Notes: a model not told the origin generated them from the sequence alone. A DNA stretch of 28,858 nt from an uncultured Faecalibacterium sp. (GCA_934525325.1 CAKSZE010000014.1:1-28858); one strand, 5' to 3'. Positions 16,196 through 24,010 are shown, numbered from the stretch's first letter. A program made the numbers and translations.

Positions 16196-16825
16196 TTACT
16201 TGCTCAGACCCTGCCCTTTCAGCATATTCTGCAAAACGGTCAGGTCTGCGGACAGGTCCATGCTCTCTGCCGCGTACAGGGCATCCAGCTGGTTTTCAAA
16301 AGCGGTGGCAATCGAAGCGGCGTTGTGCTCCACCTCGGCACGGATGGCGGCGGCGTTCTCGCCCCGCACACCCTGCTTTGCAAGCTTTGCATATTGCTGC
16401 AAAACGTTTACGGCGTCCGGCAGGTAGTAGTTGGCAAACCGGCGCACCTGCTTTGCCTTGGCGGGGTTTGTCTCCACGGCCTCCACGATGGAGCGGCCCG
16501 CCTTTTCCATGCGGGTCATAGCGGCAGACAGCTGCGGGTCGGGCAGCGCCTCGTTCAGTGCGTGCAGGGTGTCCAGCTTTTGCTGGATGTCGGTCAACAT
16601 CTGGTCTACATCCTCCACACCGGTGTGGAAGGGTACTTCGTGCTCCACCACCCGGGGCGGGCAATTTTTTTGTGCCACGCCAAAGGCCACGGCGGCACCG
16701 CCCAGCGCCACCAGCAGCGCCCATAATTTGTATACCGGCAGCACCGCGCACAGCACCACGAACACCAGCGCAGCCGCATAAAAGGGCAGCACGCTGGGCT
16801 TTTGGGTGCGGATGATCTTGCTCAT
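16196..16825 (-). CDS. XpaC-like membrane protein (5-bromo-4-chloroindolyl phosphate hydrolysis family)
   Basis: A 209-residue protein with two closely spaced membrane helices near the N-terminus (about residues 12-32 and 34-52), followed by a cytosolic helical domain that includes the segment His-Thr-Gly-Val-Glu-Asp-Val-Asp-Gln-Met-Leu. I chose ATG 16825, with AAGGAG 8 bases upstream; ATG 16831 is too close to that site. The family name reflects a screening phenotype, not a proven enzyme. It is the first gene of the operon and its TelA partner follows. Confidence 0.85.
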   Translation of the reverse strand: MSKIIRTQKPSVLPFYAAALVFVVLCAVLPVYKLWALLVALGGAAVAFGVAQKNCPPRVVEHEVPFHTGVEDVDQMLTDIQQKLDTLHALNEALPDPQLSAAMTRMEKAGRSIVEAVETNPAKAKQVRRFANYYLPDAVNVLQQYAKLAKQGVRGENAAAIRAEVEHNAASIATAFENQLDALYAAESMDLSADLTVLQNMLKGQGLSK

Positions 16826-16869
16826 GGTCATTTCTCCTTGTCCGGGGCAGTGCGCCCCTTATGATATCC

Positions 16870-16897
16870 ATAATACAACGTCCGCAAAAAAACGCAA
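16870..16897 (-). promoter_or_regulatory. Likely promoter of the XpaC-TelA-LemA-TPM operon
   Basis: TTGCGT (16892-16897), a 16-base spacer and TATTAT (16870-16875) on the minus strand. The -35 is weak, so an activator or another sigma factor is possible. Confidence 0.5.
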
Positions 16898-16928
16898 GTA
16901 TCCCGCAAAAGAATTTACAGCCTTGTCA

Positions 16929-17417
16929 TCATTTTACGATCCAGTCCGCCAGCACAGCGCCCCAAAGCTCCTCCAGCCGGGCGGGGTTGCAGGCGGCGTT
17001 GGCGGGGCTTGTACTGGGCAGACGGACAGCCGGGATGCCGGTAAGCGGCTGCTGATATTTTGTGTAGATGCGGTAGGCTGTAGCGCCGTTGCAGAACACC
17101 GCCCGGATAGGCGCCTTGCGCAGCAGCCCGGCGATATCGTTGGGCACCACATCCCGGATGGACGCATCCGACGCGCCGGTGATGGTGCAGCTTTCCAGCG
17201 TATCCCACAGCGCCAGCCCGTGGCGCAGAAGCAGCTGCTTTTTGGCGGCGATATCCTCCCGCGCGGGCAGCGGCTCCCCGGTCAGCGCCGCCAGCAGCGG
17301 CCAGAACCGGTTTTGCGGATGGCCGTAGTAAAAGGCCATCTCCCGGCTTTTGGGGCTGGGCCATGTACCCAAGATCAGCGCCCGGCTGCGGTCATCGTAC
17401 ACCGGTGCAAAGCTCAT
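16929..17417 (-). CDS. DNA-deoxyinosine (hypoxanthine) glycosylase, uracil-DNA-glycosylase superfamily
   Basis: A 162-residue protein. Motif 1 is Gly-Thr-Trp-Pro-Ser-Pro-Lys-Ser (residues 17-24). It is followed by Phe-Tyr-Tyr-Gly-His-Pro-Gln-Asn-Arg-Phe-Trp, Leu-Trp-Asp, and motif 2 Leu-Pro-Ser-Thr-Ser-Pro-Ala-Asn. This pattern matches family 6 of the superfamily, which removes hypoxanthine formed by adenine deamination rather than uracil. The length is typical. The gene overlaps the preceding HAD phosphatase gene by 4 bases (ATGA), so they form a two-gene operon. Substrate preference is inferred from motifs. Confidence 0.85.
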   Translation of the reverse strand: MSFAPVYDDRSRALILGTWPSPKSREMAFYYGHPQNRFWPLLAALTGEPLPAREDIAAKKQLLLRHGLALWDTLESCTITGASDASIRDVVPNDIAGLLRKAPIRAVFCNGATAYRIYTKYQQPLTGIPAVRLPSTSPANAACNPARLEELWGAVLADWIVK

Positions 17418-18307
17418 AAGCTGCCGCCTGCGCTTTCAATAGTGCCCCATGCGGAGCCAAAATCTTTGCCGGAGGGCTCCGCGCGGGGGCCATCGAACCA
17501 CAGCTCCTCGATCAGCGCCGCCACGCCGTCCTCCCGCACGTCCCCGATGATCCGGTCGGCAGCGGCCTTGGCGTCCGGGGTGCCGTTTGCCATACAGGCA
17601 CTCAGGCCCGCGACTTTCAGCATCCCCACATCGTTGGCAGAATCGCCCACAGCCACGGCATCCGCCAGCGTAAGCCCCATCTGTGCGCACAGGTCGGCAA
17701 GCCCTACGCCCTTATCCATGCCGCCGCGCACGATATCGTAGTAGCAGTAGCCGTCCGCGTTCTGCGCGCCCGTCTGCATCCAGTGCAGGCCAAGGTAGCC
17801 GTATTTTTCGTGGAAGCGTTCCACCTCCTGCGGCGGCATGGCGGCAAAGGCAGCGTGGGGCATATCCAGAAGATGCCTGTCCTGATCCTCGCCGTCCACG
17901 CAGTCCAGCCCGGGGCTGTTCATCATCTGATAGCACGCGTGCAGATACTCGTACTCGCAGTAGGCGTAATAAGCATCCCGGAAGTTGAATTGCAGCGGGT
18001 AGTTATAATCCTCGCAGAAATCCACCAGCACATACATTTCCTCGCTGGTAAGCGGATGCTCGGCTATCACGTTGCCCTGCCTGTCCACCACGCAGGCACC
18101 GTTGCAGGTGATGGCGTAGTCGTACCGGATGCCGCCCAGCTGGTTTTTATCCCGGATGGCCGGATAGGAACGGCCGGTGCTGAGCACGAACTTGCCCCCG
18201 GCGGCCTGCAGCTTTTTTACAGCCTTTACCACCGCCGGGCGGGGCTTCGCCTCGCCAAAGGGCATCAGCGTGTTGTCGTAATCGCTTGCCAGAATCTTGT
18301 ATTGCAT
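17414..18307 (-). CDS. Cof-type HAD-superfamily phosphatase
   Basis: A 297-residue protein with the full HAD set: Asp9 and Asp11 in Ser-Asp-Tyr-Asp-Asn-Thr-Leu, Ser-Thr-Gly-Arg near residue 45, Lys in Gly-Met-Asp-Lys-Gly-Val near 200, and Gly-Asp-Ser-Ala-Asn-Asp near 220. The large C2B cap between motifs II and III is typical of Cof/YidA phosphatases acting on sugar phosphates or nucleotides. The exact substrate is not readable. I chose ATG 18307, with AGGAGA 8 bases upstream; the frame is open to 18349, but that part overlaps the promoter. It is first in an operon with the DNA glycosylase. Confidence 0.9.
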   Translation of the reverse strand: MQYKILASDYDNTLMPFGEAKPRPAVVKAVKKLQAAGGKFVLSTGRSYPAIRDKNQLGGIRYDYAITCNGACVVDRQGNVIAEHPLTSEEMYVLVDFCEDYNYPLQFNFRDAYYAYCEYEYLHACYQMMNSPGLDCVDGEDQDRHLLDMPHAAFAAMPPQEVERFHEKYGYLGLHWMQTGAQNADGYCYYDIVRGGMDKGVGLADLCAQMGLTLADAVAVGDSANDVGMLKVAGLSACMANGTPDAKAAADRIIGDVREDGVAALIEELWFDGPRAEPSGKDFGSAWGTIESAGGSL

Positions 18308-18339
18308 GGTCATCTCTCCTGTGTGCATCGTTTTCTCCC

Positions 18340-18348
18340 AGTATAACA
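18340..18348 (-). promoter_or_regulatory. Extended -10 promoter of the HAD phosphatase gene
   Basis: TGTTATACT on the minus strand (TATACT at 18340-18345 with a TGn extension). No good -35 is seen. Confidence 0.55.
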
Positions 18349-18379
18349 CATTTCAAAGTCCAGCGGGAGAGGGGGAATA

Positions 18380-18660
18380 TCAAAAATGCCCTCCGCTTAC
18401 GCTCTGGGCGAATATAGTGGAAACTTCTTTTGATATTGGGCGTTTGTCGCGGAAAGGGTCGTAAAGACAAGATGCAACCTTTCCCGCAGCGCCGCGCTTT
18501 CGCAGAAAGCGGCGCTGCAAATGCCGTTTTCCTCCACGACCCCACCTGTGAAAAAGGGGTTCAGAAACGCCCGCAGGCGTTTCTGAACCCCAAAATTAAA
18601 AATAATATTTCCTTAGCTTATGCGCAAAGCAAACGCGGAGCGCATTTCAAATCGTTTTCT
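18380..18660. repeat. Composite inverted pair of an intergenic repeat
   Basis: A short copy in plus orientation (about 18384-18478) and a longer copy in minus orientation (about 18534-18656) flank a GC-rich hairpin (18486-18501 with 18505-18518). Both begin with an AATGCGC-like CCGC motif and end near GGGTCGT. The longer copy also has a counterpart at 24281-24404. Apart from the HAD promoter, nothing else is visible in this 360-base intergenic region. Confidence 0.75.
18551..18591 (-). terminator. Terminator of the ArsP_2 gene, embedded in the repeat
   Basis: A perfect 16-bp stem (18556-18571 with 18576-18591) with a 4-base loop. On the minus strand it is followed by TTTTT. Confidence 0.85.
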
Positions 18661-18670
18661 TCACGGGAAG

Positions 18671-19558
18671 TCAGGCAAACACCGCCACGACTACCTGCAT
18701 GGCTACGCCCACAAAGGCACCGGCGGCCCATGTCAGGCCGGTGATGAAGAGGTTCTGCTTCCACGAGGGGTTGGCGCGCCACAGCACAGCCAAGCCCACA
18801 CCCGCACCGGTGCACAGCCCCGCCACAAGGCTGGAAAAGCGCAGCGCACCTTCCACATACAGCTGGGTCAGCAGCACGCTGGCGGCGCAGTTGGGGATCA
18901 AGCCCACCAGAGCTGCCACCACCGGCTGGAAAAAGCCCATGCCGCCCAGCACTTCGGCGAATACGTCCTCGCCCACGCCTTCCACGATCATGCCGAACAC
19001 CAGACTGAACACGAAGATGAACACAAAGATCTCCAGCGTGTGGCGCAGCGCTGCCTGCCAGATGGGCTTTTCGTTGCCCTCGGCATCGCTGTGCTCCTCG
19101 TGGCAGTCCACCTCGTCCGCATGGCCGGTGTAGCCGCCCCGCAGCCCCTTGGGCAGCACGCCCCGCAGCACAAAATCCAGCACAAAGCCCACCACGATGG
19201 CGTACAGCACCTTGATGACCATCAGGACGGCCAGCTTATCCCAGTAGGCGGGCATGGACACCAGCAGCGGGATAGCTTCATCGCTGGTGGCAAGGTACAC
19301 TGCCATCAGCGTGCCCAGCGTAATGACCCGGGAGGCGTAGAAGTTGGACGCAATGGCGGAGAAGCCGCACTGCGGCACACAGCCCAGCACTGCGCCCGGC
19401 ACAGCGCCCCAGCGCCCGCCGCCCGCCAGCAGCGTCTCGATGCGCTCGCCGTGGCGGTGCTCGATATACTCGATCAGCAGATAGGCCAAAAACAGAAAGG
19501 GCAGCATCTTGGCGGTATCCACCAGAGTTTCGCCCAGAACATCCAGAAACAGTTCCAT
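18671..19558 (-). CDS. Predicted heavy-metal/manganese or arsenic exporter (ArsP_2, 10-TM family)
   Basis: A 295-residue polytopic membrane protein with about eight to ten hydrophobic segments. Two halves each carry a related kink motif: Gly-Cys-Val-Pro-Gln-Cys-Gly-Phe and Gly-Leu-Ile-Pro-Asn-Cys-Ala-Ala. A cytosolic loop near residue 150 is rich in His, Asp, Glu and Cys (Gly-His-Ala-Asp-Glu-Val-Asp-Cys-His-Glu-Glu-His), which suggests metal binding. The family is annotated variously as a putative manganese transporter and arsenic efflux protein; the substrate is not settled. I chose ATG 19558, with TGGAG 9 bases upstream, over TTG 19573, which overlaps that site. The promoter region carries several TTGCAA boxes, so expression is probably controlled. 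Confidence 0.85.
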   Translation of the reverse strand: MELFLDVLGETLVDTAKMLPFLFLAYLLIEYIEHRHGERIETLLAGGGRWGAVPGAVLGCVPQCGFSAIASNFYASRVITLGTLMAVYLATSDEAIPLLVSMPAYWDKLAVLMVIKVLYAIVVGFVLDFVLRGVLPKGLRGGYTGHADEVDCHEEHSDAEGNEKPIWQAALRHTLEIFVFIFVFSLVFGMIVEGVGEDVFAEVLGGMGFFQPVVAALVGLIPNCAASVLLTQLYVEGALRFSSLVAGLCTGAGVGLAVLWRANPSWKQNLFITGLTWAAGAFVGVAMQVVVAVFA

Positions 19559-19602
19559 AAATAATCGCTCCAAAGACCCGCAGGGGGTCGTCTCTCAATA
19601 AT

Positions 19603-19687
19603 TTGCAATCAGTTTGCATTTTCGTGCAGGGAAGATTATACACGATATGCTTCCCAATTGCAATACCAAATTGCAAATTGGTTGCAA
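19603..19687 (-). promoter_or_regulatory. Promoter of the ArsP_2 gene with TTGCAA operator-like boxes
   Basis: On the minus strand the -35 TTGCAA (19658-19663), a 17-base spacer and TATAAT (19635-19640) form the promoter. Exact TTGCAA boxes lie at 19603, 19658, 19671 and 19682, with a TTGCAT at 19614; spacings are 11, 13 and 11 bases. The core is self-complementary. Boxes upstream of, over and downstream of the promoter suggest a cooperative repressor. Confidence 0.65.
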
Positions 19688-19720
19688 TTTTATGTTATGA
19701 AACGTTGCTGCGTGCAAAAA

Positions 19721-19765
19721 AGCCACCGGCATCTGCACATTTTTGCAGATGCCGGTGGCTTTTGG
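19721..19765 (-). terminator. Terminator of the mnmA-tcdA operon
   Basis: A perfect 17-bp stem (19721-19737 with 19744-19760), with A and T tracts on both sides, directly after the tcdA stop. Confidence 0.92.
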
Positions 19766-19770
19766 TATCC

Positions 19771-20541
19771 TTACCCCTTCAGCGGTACAAAGCCCACAAG
19801 GTCTTTGACGACCTCGCCGCCGATGATCAGACCGGCCACCGAGGGTACAAAGGCGTTGGAGCCCGGCACGGTGCGCCGTGCGGTGCACTTGCGCTGGGTG
19901 CCCGGGGGACAGATGCAGTGGTTCTTGCAGCTGATGGAGTCATCCTCGATGGGAGTCATGGCAGGCTCCTTGGAGTAGACCACCTTCAGGTGCTTGATCT
20001 TGCGCTTGCGGCACTCGATCCGCATCACCTTGGCAAGCGGGCACACCGAGGTCTTGTAGATATCGGTCACCTCAAAGCGGGTGGGGTCCATCTTGTTGCC
20101 TGCGCCCATGGAGCAGATGATGGGGGTGCCCGCCTCCTTGCACTTCATCACCAGCGCCAGCTTGCCGGTAACGGTGTCGATGGCATCCACCACATAGTCG
20201 TACTGGGTAAAATCGAAATCGTCCTGCGTCTCCGGGCCAAAGAAGCACCGGTGGGTGGTCACCTTGATGTTGGGGTCGATATCGTGGATGCGCTGTTCCG
20301 CTACATCCACCTTATATTGTCCCACCGTGCTGCGGGTGGCGATGATCTGACGGTTGAGGTTGGTCAGGCAGACCTTATCGTCATCGATCAGATCCAGTGC
20401 GCCCACGCCGCTGCGTGCCAGCGCCTCCACCGTATAGCCGCCCACGCCGCCGATGCCAAACACTGCCACCCGGGCGTGGTGCAGCTTTTCCATAGCCTCT
20501 GCACCCAGCAGCAGCTGGGTGCGGGAATACTGATCCTGCAT
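19771..20541 (-). CDS. tcdA: tRNA threonylcarbamoyladenosine dehydratase
   Basis: This E1/ThiF-superfamily enzyme uses ATP to dehydrate and cyclise t6A37 to ct6A37 in ANN-decoding tRNAs. It is 256 residues long. The Rossmann nucleotide loop Gly-Ile-Gly-Gly-Val-Gly-Gly is at residues 29-35, followed by Asp-Asp-Asp-Lys-Val and Asn-Leu-Asn-Arg-Gln, as in TcdA/CsdL. An inserted Cys-rich segment (Cys-Lys-Asn-His-Cys-Ile-Cys-Pro-Pro-Gly) near 210 is notable. It begins 10 bases after the mnmA stop with AAGGAGA, so both modification enzymes are coexpressed. Confidence 0.92.
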   Translation of the reverse strand: MQDQYSRTQLLLGAEAMEKLHHARVAVFGIGGVGGYTVEALARSGVGALDLIDDDKVCLTNLNRQIIATRSTVGQYKVDVAEQRIHDIDPNIKVTTHRCFFGPETQDDFDFTQYDYVVDAIDTVTGKLALVMKCKEAGTPIICSMGAGNKMDPTRFEVTDIYKTSVCPLAKVMRIECRKRKIKHLKVVYSKEPAMTPIEDDSISCKNHCICPPGTQRKCTARRTVPGSNAFVPSVAGLIIGGEVVKDLVGFVPLKG

Positions 20542-20551
20542 TTTGTTCTCC

Positions 20552-21655
20552 TTACTTTTCTACGCGGGTGATGGTGCCGCCGCCCAGCACCACATCACCC
20601 TGATACAGCACGGCAGCCTGCCCCGGGGTGGGGGCACGCTGGGGCTGGTCAAATTCCAGCCGGAAACCGTTCTCTGCGGGGTAAACGGTGGCCTGCTGCT
20701 CGGCCTGATGATACCGGGTGCGGGCGGTGACCCGCAGCGGCCCGGTCAGCGCCGGAATGGCGATCCAGTTCACATCCTCTGCGTAAACGATGCGGTCAAA
20801 CAGTTCGCTTTCCGGCCCAACCGTAACGGTATTGGCCTGCATATCCTTGCCGCAGACGTACACCGGTGTACCCAGCGCAAGGCCAAGCCCCTTGCGCTGC
20901 CCCAGTGTGTAGCGCACCGCGCCGCTGTGGGTGCCCACCACCTTGCCGCTCTGATCCAGAAAATCTCCGGCGGGGTAGTGCTTGCCGGTAAACTGCTCCA
21001 TAAAGCGGGCGTAGTCGCCATCCGGCACAAAGCAGATATCCTGACTGTCGTGCTTCTGGGCGTTGATAAAGCTGTGCTCCTGCGCGATCTTTCGCACCTC
21101 AGTCTTGTGCAGCGCCCCCAGCGGCAGGCGGATATGCGCCAGCTGCTCCTGCGTAAGGTTATACAGCACATAGCTCTGATCCTTGCCCTCGTCCAAACCC
21201 TTTTTCAGCAGCCAGCGGCCGGTGGCTGCGTCCTGCTCCACCCGGGCGTAGTGGCCGGTGACCACATACTCTATGCCGTGCTCTGCGGCCCAGTCCAGCA
21301 GGTGGCGGAACTTCATATATTTATTGCAGTCGATGCAGGGGTTGGGGGTGCCGCCCGCCTCGTAGACGCGGATAAATTTTTCAATGATCTGCGCCCGGAA
21401 GTCGGCGGTAAAATCCAGCACCTGATACGGCATATCCAGCGCAAAAGCCACCTCGGCGGCATCCTCGATATCTTTCTCCGAGCAGCAGGTCTGGTAGCCG
21501 GACTGGCCCAGCGTTTCGTTGTGGGTGAGCCGCATGGTGATGCCGGTGCAGTCGTAGCCCGCCTGCTGCATCAGACAGGCCGCCACCGAGCTATCCACGC
21601 CGCCGCTCATGGCAATGAGGGCGCGGGAACGGTTTGCAGGGTTCTGAGTGGTCAT
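20552..21655 (-). CDS. mnmA: tRNA-specific 2-thiouridylase
   Basis: This enzyme places sulfur at position 2 of U34 in tRNA-Lys, -Glu and -Gln, using ATP and a persulfide relay. It is 367 residues long. The PP-loop Ser-Gly-Gly-Val-Asp-Ser-Ser is at residues 17-23. Catalytic Cys110 is in Cys-Ile-Asp-Cys-Asn-Lys and the second, Cys208, is in Asp-Ser-Gln-Asp-Ile-Cys-Phe. Tyr-Thr-Leu-Gly-Gln-Arg-Lys-Gly in the C-terminal region is typical. It has its own promoter with an operator-like palindrome and heads the mnmA-tcdA unit. No cysteine desulfurase gene is adjacent in this window. Confidence 0.96.
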   Translation of the reverse strand: MTTQNPANRSRALIAMSGGVDSSVAACLMQQAGYDCTGITMRLTHNETLGQSGYQTCCSEKDIEDAAEVAFALDMPYQVLDFTADFRAQIIEKFIRVYEAGGTPNPCIDCNKYMKFRHLLDWAAEHGIEYVVTGHYARVEQDAATGRWLLKKGLDEGKDQSYVLYNLTQEQLAHIRLPLGALHKTEVRKIAQEHSFINAQKHDSQDICFVPDGDYARFMEQFTGKHYPAGDFLDQSGKVVGTHSGAVRYTLGQRKGLGLALGTPVYVCGKDMQANTVTVGPESELFDRIVYAEDVNWIAIPALTGPLRVTARTRYHQAEQQATVYPAENGFRLEFDQPQRAPTPGQAAVLYQGDVVLGGGTITRVEK

Positions 21656-21690
21656 AGATTCTCCTTTTATGGGTTCAACATACTAAAGCA

Positions 21691-21727
21691 GTAGTATAAT
21701 ACTACCGCAGCATAAACCGCTTGTCAA
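21691..21727 (-). promoter_or_regulatory. mnmA promoter overlapped by a 15-bp palindrome
   Basis: On the minus strand TTGACA (21722-21727), a 17-base spacer and TAGTAT (21699-21704). The -35 overlaps the cca stop codon. The perfect palindrome GTAGTAT-A-ATACTAC (21691-21705) covers the -10 and looks like a repressor site. Confidence 0.65.
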
Positions 21728-23046
21728 GACGCTATAATTTTCTGCGCCGCAGCCAGCAGCGCCGGTTTTTCATTGGGGTATTCTGCGCGTATCACACCGT
21801 CCAGCAGCGCTTCCAGCACCCGGCGCAGCGCAGGGCCTGCCGGAATGCCCGCCGCCATCAGGTCGCGTCCGTTTACCGCCAGCTGGCTCACCCGGCAGCA
21901 TACGCCGTCGGCTTCCAGCTGCCGCGCCCGCTGTGCCGCAAGGGCACAGGCCGGGGCAGCCTGCGGTTGCAGCGCCGCGCACAGCACACACAGCCGCTCC
22001 ACGGTGCACAGCCCATATCGCCCTAAAAGCTGCCGGAGGGGGATATCACCGGTGTGTGCGGAAGCTTTCTCCTCGGACACGAATCGGGCCATTCCATCGC
22101 CCGCCCTACTGCCTGCGGCAGCAGGGTCCCACCCCAGCGGACGGTCCTCGGAGAAACTTCTGCACACGCCCTCCCCTGCCGCTTCCCGCACCAGCACTGC
22201 GGTCTCCTCGATACAGGCGTTTGAGCAGCGCAGCCGTTTGAGTACCCGGCGGGTGTCGGCCTCGCCCAGCGCACCCAGCAGCGCCGCCCAGCGCACCGGC
22301 AGGTTTTCCTCTCCCGCCGGGCAGGCATCCACCACCGGCCTTGCGGCATCCAGTGCCGCCGGGGTCAACTCCGGCAGCACCACCGCCAGCACGGCGGGCT
22401 CCAGATACGCCCCCGGCTGCGGAGCTGCCAGCAGCTTTGCCAGCTCCTCCTGAATGCGCTCGGCAGAGATGCAGTCCAAGTGCGGTGCCAGCTGCCGCGC
22501 CGCCCGGGCGGTGACTGCGTCCAGCGCAAAGCCGAACCTTGCGGCAAAGCGGTACAGCCGCAGAATGCGCAGCGCGTCCTCGGTAAACCGCTGCTGCGGC
22601 TCACCCACCGCCCGCAGCAGACCATTTTGCAGGTCTTTTTGCCCGCCAAAGGGGTCTACCAGACCCTCAGCTTCATTATACGCCATGGCGTTGATGGTAA
22701 AATCCCGCCGGGCAAGATCCTCCCGCACGTCCGGTACAAACTGCACTGCGTCCGGGTGACGGCCATCGGTATAGCTGCCCTCGGTGCGAAAGGTGGTAGT
22801 CTCGTACAGCTGCCCGCCGTATTTAATGGTGACCGTGCCGTGCTGCAACCCGGTGGGGATGCACTGCTCTGCCCCGAACAGTTCCATCACCTGCTGCGGC
22901 AGGGCGCTGGTGCACAGATCCCAGTCGTGGGCGGTGCGCCTCAAAAGACTGTCCCGCACGCAGCCGCCCACGGCATAGGCTGCGTAGCCCGCCCCGTGCA
23001 GGGCATCCAGCAGGGCAGCTGCCCCGGGGTCAAGTGTCAGCTTCAT
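21724..23046 (-). CDS. cca: CCA tRNA nucleotidyltransferase
   Basis: This class II enzyme adds or repairs the 3' CCA of tRNAs without a nucleic-acid template. It is 440 residues long. Gly-Gly-Cys-Val-Arg-Asp is at residues 27-32, the metal-binding Asp41-Trp-Asp43 follows, and Arg-Arg-Asp-Phe-Thr-Ile-Asn-Ala-Met-Ala-Tyr is near 113. The C-terminal half is helical with an HD-domain position but no clear HD pair. The start overlaps the rnz stop by 4 bases (ATGA), coupling the enzyme that trims the tRNA 3' trailer to the one that adds CCA. Confidence 0.94.
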   Translation of the reverse strand: MKLTLDPGAAALLDALHGAGYAAYAVGGCVRDSLLRRTAHDWDLCTSALPQQVMELFGAEQCIPTGLQHGTVTIKYGGQLYETTTFRTEGSYTDGRHPDAVQFVPDVREDLARRDFTINAMAYNEAEGLVDPFGGQKDLQNGLLRAVGEPQQRFTEDALRILRLYRFAARFGFALDAVTARAARQLAPHLDCISAERIQEELAKLLAAPQPGAYLEPAVLAVVLPELTPAALDAARPVVDACPAGEENLPVRWAALLGALGEADTRRVLKRLRCSNACIEETAVLVREAAGEGVCRSFSEDRPLGWDPAAAGSRAGDGMARFVSEEKASAHTGDIPLRQLLGRYGLCTVERLCVLCAALQPQAAPACALAAQRARQLEADGVCCRVSQLAVNGRDLMAAGIPAGPALRRVLEALLDGVIRAEYPNEKPALLAAAQKIIAS

Positions 23047-23981
23047 TCCTCGTTCTCCTCGTAATGCAGGGTGATGCGTTTGCCGTCAAAGCCGCATTCT
23101 GCCGCCGGGAAGATGCTTTGTGCCTGTGCAAGCTGCTCCTCCGGGTCGGTGATCATGGGGGAATAGTGCACCAGCCACAGCCGCTTTGCCCCGGCCTTTG
23201 CCGCCAGCGCCGCGCTCTGTCCAAAGGTGCTGTGCCCCCACTGCGCGGCCTGCTCCTGCTGCTCCGGCAGAGCATAGGTGGCATCGCAGAGCAGCAGGTC
23301 TGCGCCCTGCGCCGCCTGCTCCAGCGCCGGGCAGGGCGCACTGTCGCCGGAAAAGACGAACCGCAGCCCCTTGCGGGGCGCGCCCAGCACCTCGGCGGGC
23401 TGCACCGTGCGCTCTGCCAGCGGGACAGCCTGTCCCCGCTGCAAAAGCCGCCACTGGGTCACCGGTACGCCCAGCGCCCGCGCCTTTTCCGGGTCGAATC
23501 TGCCCGCCCGGGGCAGTTCCAGCCGGTAGCCCAGACTGCGTACCCGGTGCTTGGTAGCCACCGGCAGCAGTACTGCTCCGGCAGGCCATCCATCCGAAAG
23601 GGCATCCAGCGCCACCGGCTGCCCGGCGCGGCAGACCAGCGGCTTTACCGCATAGGGCAGCGGCCCGGTCAGGGCATACACCGCCCGCCAGACCTCCAAA
23701 AGCCCCTCCGGCCCCAGCAGCGCCAGCGGACGGGTGCGTCCCTGCGCCCCAAGGGTCTGCAAAAGCCCGGGCAGACCAAAGATATGGTCCCCGTGGTAGT
23801 GGGTCAGGCAGATGGCGTCCGCACGCATCAGGTTCACCCCGGCGCGGCGGGCGGCGGTCTGGGTGCCCTCGCCGCAGTCCAGCAGCAGGCTGTGACCGCC
23901 GCACTCTGCCACAGCGGCGGTCAGGGCGCGCTCCGGCAGCGGCATGGTGGCAGCCGTGCCCAGCAGTGTAATGGTCAGCAT
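23043..23981 (-). CDS. rnz: Ribonuclease Z
   Basis: This metallo-beta-lactamase-fold endonuclease removes 3' trailers from precursor tRNAs lacking an encoded CCA. It is 312 residues long. The zinc motif His61-Tyr-His63-Gly-Asp65-His66 is seen, with Leu-Leu-Leu-Asp-Cys-Gly-Glu-Gly-Thr-Gln upstream and Phe-Ser-Gly-Asp-Ser and Leu-Leu-Cys-Asp-Ala-Thr later. The length suits the short bacterial form. It is first in an operon with cca, from a promoter at 24011-24039. The tRNA-Tyr gene in this window encodes its CCA and should not need this route. Confidence 0.94.
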   Translation of the reverse strand: MLTITLLGTAATMPLPERALTAAVAECGGHSLLLDCGEGTQTAARRAGVNLMRADAICLTHYHGDHIFGLPGLLQTLGAQGRTRPLALLGPEGLLEVWRAVYALTGPLPYAVKPLVCRAGQPVALDALSDGWPAGAVLLPVATKHRVRSLGYRLELPRAGRFDPEKARALGVPVTQWRLLQRGQAVPLAERTVQPAEVLGAPRKGLRFVFSGDSAPCPALEQAAQGADLLLCDATYALPEQQEQAAQWGHSTFGQSAALAAKAGAKRLWLVHYSPMITDPEEQLAQAQSIFPAAECGFDGKRITLHYEENEE

Positions 23982-24010
23982 AAGCAGTTCCTCCGTGGTT
24001 CTTCCCTGTT

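Noticed and set aside
15001..16825. Tellurite-resistance operon
   Set aside because: The TelA name alone does not support it; no TerC/TerD or tellurite reductase genes are present, and the XpaC/LemA/TPM context points to envelope functions.
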